Source: Bhargavaea beijingensis (GTDB taxonomy: Bacteria > Bacillota > Bacilli > Bacillales_A > Planococcaceae). From it: a stretch of 64,000 nt of DNA. Positions 58,886 to 64,000 of this stretch are shown piece by piece; the first letter of the stretch is position 1, and every line of letters begins with the position of its first letter. The DNA is taken from contig NZ_FNAR01000001.1 in assembly GCF_900101985.1 (NCBI RefSeq), positions 248,001 to 312,000 on the forward strand, in the 5' to 3' direction. Below the pieces are notes generated by a model. The model saw nothing but the letters and a program-made list of their open reading frames with translations. It had not been told where the DNA came from and ran no database searches. The translations under genes were made by a program, and so were the position numbers.

Positions 58886-59905
58886 ATGAACACAAACTGG
58901 TGGACAGCACTCGACATGGACTACCCGATCATCCAGGCGCCGATGGCCGGTTCGACGACGCCCGAGTTTGTCGCGGCATGCCTGGAGGCGGGGATCCTCG
59001 GTTCGCTCGGGGCGGGATACATGACGGCAGAGGAGACGCGGGCGGCAATCCGGGAGATCCGGAATCTCTCCGGTAAGCCATTGAATGTGAATCTGTTCGT
59101 GCCGGAAAAACCGGAGCGGGACGACAGCGTGATCGGGGAGGCGCACCGGGCGCTGGCGCCTTACCGGGAAGAGCTCGGATTGCCGGGGGAACTGCCTGCC
59201 TTAAGCGACAGCGAGTTTTCGCGTCAGGTCGACGTCGCAATCGACGAAGGCGTGGAAGTGGTGTCGTTCACGTTCGGTCTGCCGGATGAGGACACCGTCC
59301 GGAAACTGAAGGATGCCGGCACGTTTCTGATCGGCACGGCGACGACGCCTGAAGAGGCGGTGGAAGCGGAGCGGAGCGGAATGGACGCAGTCGTGCTGCA
59401 GGGGAAGGAAGCGGGCGGCCACCGGGGCGCGTTTATCGGGGAAGACCGCTTCCTGACGCTGCGCGATCTGCTCGGCGGGACCAGGCTGACGGTCCCGGTC
59501 ATCGCCGCCGGCGGCATCCATGATGCGGAAACGGTCCGTGCGGCGCTGGATGCCGGCGCGTCCGCCGTCCAGATCGGGACGGCGCTTCTCGTTGCGGAGG
59601 AAAGCGGCGCGAACGCCTTACATAAGGAAGCGATCCTGAACTCCGAGGCGGGCGGGACAGTCATCACGAAGGCATTCAGCGGCAAAAACGCACGCGGGCT
59701 CAACAACCGCTTCATCAAAGAAATGGCCGATGCCGCGATCGCCCCGTACCCGGTCCAAAACGACCTGACCAAAGCGATCCGGTCGGCCGCCGGCAAACAG
59801 GGCAAGGCGGGCCTCCTGTCGCTCTGGTCGGGCGAGAACGGATGGAAAGCCAGGAGAGGCAAGGTATTGGAGATCGTCAGAAGAATGACGGAGGAAGAGG
59901 AATAA
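58886..59905 (+). CDS. Nitronate monooxygenase (2-nitropropane dioxygenase-like)
   Basis: 339 residues, FMN-binding TIM barrel. IIQAPMAGSTTPEFVAACLE at the start, LQGKEAGGHRGAFIG with the catalytic His region, VPVIAAGGIHDAETVRAALD and GASAVQIGTALLVAEE for FMN phosphate. It oxidises propionate-3-nitronate-type toxins. ATG 58886 follows AAAGGAGACG; longer frames lack a ribosome site. Monocistronic. Confidence 0.92.
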   Translation: MNTNWWTALDMDYPIIQAPMAGSTTPEFVAACLEAGILGSLGAGYMTAEETRAAIREIRNLSGKPLNVNLFVPEKPERDDSVIGEAHRALAPYREELGLPGELPALSDSEFSRQVDVAIDEGVEVVSFTFGLPDEDTVRKLKDAGTFLIGTATTPEEAVEAERSGMDAVVLQGKEAGGHRGAFIGEDRFLTLRDLLGGTRLTVPVIAAGGIHDAETVRAALDAGASAVQIGTALLVAEESGANALHKEAILNSEAGGTVITKAFSGKNARGLNNRFIKEMADAAIAPYPVQNDLTKAIRSAAGKQGKAGLLSLWSGENGWKARRGKVLEIVRRMTEEEE

Positions 59906-60087
59906 GCGGTCTGGAAGTTATGCATCATGCAATAATAAGACCCCGGTCCGGAGGGGGCCTGTTTGGATGGCCACTTTATCGGGAGACGGCGGGGACCCAT
60001 GTTGCAAAAAAGTTGCACGGGCCTCCCGCTACTCATTAGAATAAGGGGAGCAGTCTTGCATGTGCAGACGCGAGAGGACGTTTAATT

Positions 60088-61020
60088 GTGAACAAAGAAG
60101 TGAAATTGGAAAAACGGATCTTGTGGCTATCGTTCTGGACAGGTGGCCTTTTTGCTCTTGCCGAATTTTTCATGGCGATCTACTCCGGATCCCAGGCCGT
60201 GCTGATGGATGCGGCCTATGATGCCTCGGAGCTGCTGATTCTCGGGCTCATGCTGTTTCTGATGCCGCTGTTCCACCGGCCCATCACGGAGAAACTGCCA
60301 TTCGGCTTTTCTCAGTTGGAGTCCATCCTGGTCATCATCAAGGGCTTCATGCTCCTGTCGGTCACATTCGGCCTGTCCGCGAAAAGCGTGGAAGTTGCCT
60401 TGACGGGAGGGAATGAGGTCGACGGGATCCAGATCTCCATTTTCCAGGCGGTTGTCGCCCTGGTGAGTTTCGGCATTCTGTTGATGATGCGCCGCATGAA
60501 CCGGACGCTTTCTTCCCCGATCCTCGATATGGAGATTTACGGATGGAAAGTGGACGTGGCCTACAGCCTGGGGATGGGATTGGCCTTTTTCGGTTCCACG
60601 TTTTTGAAGGGAACGCCGCTTGAGGTCATCTCTCCTTATTTCGACCAGATCGTCTCCGTGCTGATTGTCCTATTCATGATGCCGGAAGCGTTGAAGATGC
60701 TGGTCCGTGCCATCAAGGATGTGTTTTTGTTTTCGCCGGAAAAAGAGACGATGGAACGGATCAAGGAAATCTGCGGGAATGTACTGGAGCGCCGCGGGCT
60801 AGAACCCGTATTTTACGACGTGACCCGCACGGGAAGAAGATTGTGGGTGTCAGTGTACTTCCGGAAGGACAGTGAGTTCCTGGTCGTCCGTGCGCTTCAG
60901 GACGCCACGCGCGAGGCCAATGAAGCCCTATCGGAGGAATTCGACCATTGCGTCTGCGAACTGATCATGGCGGGTCCTGATGAAGGTCAGCTGCACCCCC
61001 GGCACGAACTGCCAACATAA
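60088..61020 (+). CDS. Cation diffusion facilitator (CDF) transporter
   Basis: 310 residues, six membrane helices and a cytoplasmic ferredoxin-like domain (about 215-300). YSGSQAVLMDAAYDASELLI carries the first Asp pair of the metal site, HRPITEKLPFGFSQLESILV the loop after helix 2, and DMEIYGWKVDVAYSLGMGL the second site near helix 5. The site is D-AYD-less regular than in Zn transporters, so the metal is uncertain. GTG start behind GAGAGGACG. Confidence 0.85.
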   Translation: MNKEVKLEKRILWLSFWTGGLFALAEFFMAIYSGSQAVLMDAAYDASELLILGLMLFLMPLFHRPITEKLPFGFSQLESILVIIKGFMLLSVTFGLSAKSVEVALTGGNEVDGIQISIFQAVVALVSFGILLMMRRMNRTLSSPILDMEIYGWKVDVAYSLGMGLAFFGSTFLKGTPLEVISPYFDQIVSVLIVLFMMPEALKMLVRAIKDVFLFSPEKETMERIKEICGNVLERRGLEPVFYDVTRTGRRLWVSVYFRKDSEFLVVRALQDATREANEALSEEFDHCVCELIMAGPDEGQLHPRHELPT

Positions 61021-61022
61021 AC

Positions 61023-61064
61023 GAACACTCCCCTTTCCGGGCAGGTCCGCGCCGGGAAGGGGAG
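61023..61064. terminator. Bidirectional terminator
   Basis: ACTCCCCTTTCCGG and CCGGGAAGGGGAGT arms between converging genes. Confidence 0.88.
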
Positions 61065-61069
61065 TTATT

Positions 61070-61984
61070 TTAATGGGTGAATAGGTTGTGCTGATAGAGG
61101 TCGGGCCCGTCCAGCATGAGCAGATGCGGACCTCGCGTGGCGACCAGCAGCGGTGAGAGTCTCTTTCCGCTGGGCTTCTTGAACCGGAGGCGGCCGCGCC
61201 GGACATATCGCCGGTCTTTTCGTTCGGTGAGGATAAATTGACCATCCTCGTAAAACAACACCCGGCTGCCGTCCTCCGTCGCGGCCATGGCGGACGCCCC
61301 GTCGATATCAGTAGAGTAATAGGCCGTCTGCCCGCCATGGATGAACCCGACATCAAAGTCCGTGTAGTAGTGGAATGCCGCTTCGTTGCCGACAGTCGTC
61401 ATTGCATAGCAATCGGCGATGAAGCGGTTGCCGGTGCCCTGATACTCCCAGGCCATCCGGCCGTCCGGACTCCATTTGACAAGACCCGATTTTCCGAGCG
61501 GGTCATCCCATCCGTAGTTGCCGAATATGCCTTCATCGAAATACCCGCACCAGATATGGTTGTCCGGCGTGACGGACAGGTGACCTATGCCGTCACCGAG
61601 ACAGAACCGGCGGACAAGCTGTCCGTCCTCTGTGTAGACACGGGCATTCCGTTCGATGTTGCCGGCCCCGTGATGGTAGGAGCGGGAGCCGCACAGGAGA
61701 AGATGCCTTCCTTCATCAATCGTCTCGAAAAAGTGATAGTTCCATTTCTCCCGGGGCAAGTCGGTGACCGTTCTGGTTCCGCCGCGGATGACGACCGCTC
61801 TGTAGGCGATCGGATTCTCGGTCACGGACTGGGGGAACATCCCCTCGGCGAGGGGCGGGATCTCCTTCGTGAAAAGAACGCACAGCTCGCCGCCCGCACC
61901 GATGGCCACACTCACCGGAATGAAATCTTCCATTTCCTCTGAAACAGAGGCGGCCGGACGGAGCGGGATGGTTTTGTCCGCCAT
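61070..61984 (-). CDS. Beta-propeller-like hypothetical protein
   Basis: 304 residues, repeated beta-sheet blades with aromatic and Gly turns: HLSVTPDNHIWCGYFDEGIF, KSGLVKWSPDGRMAWEYQGT and FHYYTDFDVGFIHGGQTAYY. No signal peptide. A NHL/WD-like ligand-binding propeller is inferred; no enzyme motif is visible. ATG 61984 overlaps the stop of the YbjQ gene (TGATG), so the two are coupled. Confidence 0.7.
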   Translation of the reverse strand: MADKTIPLRPAASVSEEMEDFIPVSVAIGAGGELCVLFTKEIPPLAEGMFPQSVTENPIAYRAVVIRGGTRTVTDLPREKWNYHFFETIDEGRHLLLCGSRSYHHGAGNIERNARVYTEDGQLVRRFCLGDGIGHLSVTPDNHIWCGYFDEGIFGNYGWDDPLGKSGLVKWSPDGRMAWEYQGTGNRFIADCYAMTTVGNEAAFHYYTDFDVGFIHGGQTAYYSTDIDGASAMAATEDGSRVLFYEDGQFILTERKDRRYVRRGRLRFKKPSGKRLSPLLVATRGPHLLMLDGPDLYQHNLFTH

Positions 61985-62301
61985 CAGTCCCTGTATGTGA
62001 CGGCCGTGCCCGTCGCGATGCACATCATCATGCCTTCCCGCAGTGTTTCAAAGTCGAGGTCGACTCCGATCACCGCATTCGCACCGAGGCGTTTCGCCCG
62101 GTCCTCCATTTCACGAAGTGCGATTTCCCGGCCTTCCGCCAGCTTGTTTTCATACGCCGAGCTGCGGCCGCCGATCACATCCGTCACTGATGCGAAAATG
62201 TCCCGGACGATATTCGCCCCCATGATCGCTTCCCCGACCACAATCCCGTGATACGTCTCGATTTTTTTGCCATCCAAAGAATTCGTTGTCGTCACCAGCA
62301 T
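61984..62301 (-). CDS. YbjQ family (UPF0145) protein
   Basis: 105 residues: [60 protein letters not shown] and [15 protein letters not shown], the complete YbjQ pattern of a pentameric heavy-metal-binding-like domain. ATG 62301 follows GGAGGGATTCATC. Upstream of the propeller gene in one operon. Role unknown. Confidence 0.93.
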   Translation of the reverse strand: MLVTTTNSLDGKKIETYHGIVVGEAIMGANIVRDIFASVTDVIGGRSSAYENKLAEGREIALREMEDRAKRLGANAVIGVDLDFETLREGMMMCIATGTAVTYRD

Positions 62302-62444
62302 GATGAATCCCTCCATTTTTGTGATACCTGTTATACGCTTCTCCGTCTGTGAATGTTTCACCTTCAGAAAACCTTCATGAATTCATGAGGGAAAACTTCA
62401 CATCCGGAGCGTATAGTGGGAGGAGAGGGCGCGCCTGTCGGGGA

Positions 62445-62582
62445 ATCGAGACATTCGTCTGGCGTATTGAGACATTCACTTGCGGAATCGAGACATTCGA
62501 ATAGCGTATCGGGACATTCACAAGGAGTATCGAGACATTTGAGCAAAGCGGCGGCTTTCCGCGTAACACTCGCGGGACATTC
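62445..62582. repeat. 21-bp array, core ATCGAGACATTC, five to six units
   Basis: Cores at 62445, 62466, 62487, 62508 and 62529, spacing exactly 21 (ATCGAGACATTC, ATTGAGACATTC, ATCGAGACATTC, ATCGGGACATTC, ATCGAGACATTT). After one lost unit the phase resumes at 62571 with CGCGGGACATTC. It fills much of the 62302-62764 divergent gap; the rest (62590-62760) is GC-rich with TATAGTGTAG near 62660 and no gene. Confidence 0.9.
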
Positions 62583-62764
62583 GGTAACACCCAACGGATG
62601 CTCCCTAAAAATATTCCCCAACCTGGGGCTTTCGCCTGAAACATGAGGCACGGTTCGCCCGTATAGTGTAGTAACGGGATCGGCGGTCCCGGGGCGGAGT
62701 CGGTCCGGAGGCTGAGACGGGTTCCCGCCGGAGGCCGTTTTGGAAAAGGAGGGTCCGGTCCACA

Positions 62765-63439
62765 ATGAAGATAACGACTGACAAGGCCGGGCCGGCATGC
62801 CAAAGCGGGCCGGGGCCGGAAAACAGGGGGAACACCATCGTGAATGAGATTTATATCGTACTGACGGATACAGGGACGGTGCTGTCGAAAATCATCCGCC
62901 GCTATACGGGCTGCCCGCTGAATCACGTCTCGATCGCCTTTGATGAGCGGCTCGGGGAGATGTACAGCTTCGGCCGCGTACAGCAGCGCAATCCGTTCTC
63001 GGGCGGATTTGTAAAGGAACGGGCGGGAGAAGGGCTTTTAAAAGACGCCCAATGCGCGGTGTTCCGGTTCCGCGTGACGGAGGACGAGCTCCGGCGGATC
63101 CGGGAGCGCATCCTGGAAATCGAGCGGGAACGCGACCGCTATACGTACAACTTCATCGGCCTGATCGGTGTCATCCTGAATCGGGAAATCTGCCGGAAGC
63201 GCGCATACTTCTGCTCGCAGTTTGTCGTGGCGATGCTCGCGTCGGCAGGCATCAAAATCACCGACGAGCCGGCGTGGCGCGCGCAGGCCCGGCACTTCTC
63301 CCAGTCGAATCAGCTGGAGCCGGTGTATGAGGGGCCGCTCCGCAACTATGTGGCACCCGGAAATGTCGTCACCATCAGGGCGCGCCGCGGCATCCGCGCC
63401 CGCATGCTCCGCGTTCCATTCAGAAAGGCAGCATCGTGA
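62765..63439 (+). CDS. Permuted papain-like (NlpC/YiiX-like) amidase or peptidase
   Basis: 224 residues. GCPLNHVSIAFDERLGEMYS supplies the His and REICRKRAYFCSQFVVAMLA the Cys of a circularly permuted NlpC/P60-like fold as in YiiX/YaeF proteins; Tyr and Asn residues around YTYNFIGLIG fit the pattern. Substrate unknown (lipid or peptide amide). The start is uncertain: ATG 62765 behind GGAGGG, or GTG 62840 behind AGGGGG, which matches the family start better. Monocistronic. Confidence 0.78.
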   Translation: MKITTDKAGPACQSGPGPENRGNTIVNEIYIVLTDTGTVLSKIIRRYTGCPLNHVSIAFDERLGEMYSFGRVQQRNPFSGGFVKERAGEGLLKDAQCAVFRFRVTEDELRRIRERILEIERERDRYTYNFIGLIGVILNREICRKRAYFCSQFVVAMLASAGIKITDEPAWRAQARHFSQSNQLEPVYEGPLRNYVAPGNVVTIRARRGIRARMLRVPFRKAAS

Positions 63440-63445
63440 TCAATT

Positions 63446-63486
63446 GAAAACACGCACAGGGCCCGGGGCCTTGTGCGTGTTTTTTC
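63446..63486. terminator. Terminator between converging genes
   Basis: ACACGCACAGGGCC and GGCCTTGTGCGTGT arms followed by six T. Confidence 0.9.
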
Positions 63487-63505
63487 ATGTGGTTGATCAT
63501 CCCCA

Positions 63506-64000
63506 TCAGTGTTCCGTCTGTACGCCTCTCTTCAGCCGGAAAGCTGGCTTGATCTCAGCCACAAGCACAGCAACCAGGATCAGTGCCGCTCCGAACACCA
63601 TCCGGCCGGTCATGACGTCGTTGATGAACAGGACGGCCAATGCCGAGCCAAAGAACGACTCCAGTGACAGGATGACGGCCGCCTTCGTCGGCGTCGTGTA
63701 GCGGAACGCAAGGTTCTGGCAGACGTATGCGATCGTCGTCGAAAAGACGGCAAGATAGACGACCGACCAGATCGCTTCATTGGATAAGGTCGACGGGAAG
63801 CCGCCCTGGAAAAGGACTGCGACTGTGCTGAGGAGCGCCGCCGTCGCGAACTGGACGATCGTAAGTGCCAAGGCATCCTCTTTTTTCACAAACAGATTCG
63901 TGTAGAAAATATCAAAGGCGAACCCGACCGCGCACAGCAGGGTAAGCAGGTCGCCGATGTTGATCGTGAACGATCCCTGCAGCGACAGGAGCGCAATCCC
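63506..64000 (-). CDS. EamA family (DMT) transporter, C-terminal part
   Basis: 165 codons of a gene whose start lies beyond the right edge; the frame is open to base 64000. Helices of the second EamA repeat: GDLLTLLCAVGFAFDIFYTN, EAIWSVVYLAVFSTTIAYVC, TPTKAAVILSLESFFGSALA and MVFGAALILVAVLVAEI. Drug/metabolite transporter, probably ten helices in full; substrate unknown. Confidence 0.88.
   Translation of the reverse strand, partial: GIALLSLQGSFTINIGDLLTLLCAVGFAFDIFYTNLFVKKEDALALTIVQFATAALLSTVAVLFQGGFPSTLSNEAIWSVVYLAVFSTTIAYVCQNLAFRYTTPTKAAVILSLESFFGSALAVLFINDVMTGRMVFGAALILVAVLVAEIKPAFRLKRGVQTEH

Noticed and set aside
59906-60087. A metal riboswitch before the CDF gene
   Set aside because: The leader has short inverted pieces but none of the conserved yybP-ykoY or other metal-aptamer sequences.
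7211-62582. 21-bp arrays as CRISPR arrays
   Set aside because: The conserved part is only 11-14 bp and the linkers about 7-10 bp, far too short for spacers, and no cas gene is present.

Overview
The window is chromosomal DNA of a GC-rich member of the Bacillales. The order rocF-sigW-rsiW-cdaA-cdaR-glmM, a tRNA Glu-Tyr-Gln-Lys cluster, a class I preQ1 riboswitch, a GerA-type germination operon, an alpha/beta-type SASP gene and a YfhE-type gene all point to an endospore former. A high-GC Planococcaceae (Caryophanaceae) lineage is my guess, but the sequence alone does not fix the genus. Genes are dense and oriented both ways, and nearly every transcription unit ends in a strong hairpin. No phage, insertion sequence or CRISPR array is present.

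Layout. 1-4.6 kb: partial HD hydrolase, pirin, four tRNAs, a catalytically degenerate M50-like membrane protein, a GNAT acetyltransferase, an AlkD-like repair protein and a VOC protein. 4.7-12.9 kb: arginase; sigma-W and its anti-sigma factor behind a sigma-W promoter; a SulP transporter on the other strand; cdaA-cdaR-glmM, which links c-di-AMP synthesis to cell-wall precursor synthesis. 13-20 kb: a lipoprotein, the pseudouridine catabolic pair psuK-psuG, and a TetR-MMPL export unit with three matching palindromic operators. 20-35 kb: many small stand-alone genes (VOC, HAD, HIT, GNAT, YtoQ, UvsE, methyltransferase, DinB, quinone oxidoreductase, phosphoesterase, MazG-like), a TetR/AhpD-like/OsmC stress module, and two paralogous membrane proteins. 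35-41 kb: iadA-nhaC and a large-subunit catalase; two decayed copies of a catalase C-terminus lie near 35 kb. 41-46 kb: gerA-type operon, SASP and a ResA-like thioredoxin. 46-49.5 kb: DsbA-like protein and a preQ1-controlled queF-queC-transporter operon. 49.5-64 kb: amidohydrolase, a membrane-APH fusion, YfhE, YwbE, a pair of related secreted proteins (one frameshifted at a T8 tract), XRE-controlled small membrane proteins, VanZ, nitronate monooxygenase, CDF transporter, YbjQ, a papain-like enzyme and a partial EamA transporter.

The most unusual structure is spread over the whole window. At least nine intergenic regions hold short arrays in which an 11-14 bp core recurs at exactly 21 bp while the linker between cores is not conserved. 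The core differs between loci, but several loci share a core or a right half reading CATTC or CTTTC. These arrays are not CRISPRs and do not look coding. They are my main candidate for an undescribed element family. A second theme is a set of enzyme-like proteins that have lost key catalytic residues: the M50-like protein, an APH-like domain, a nucleotidyltransferase, the catalase and a resolvase-like protein.
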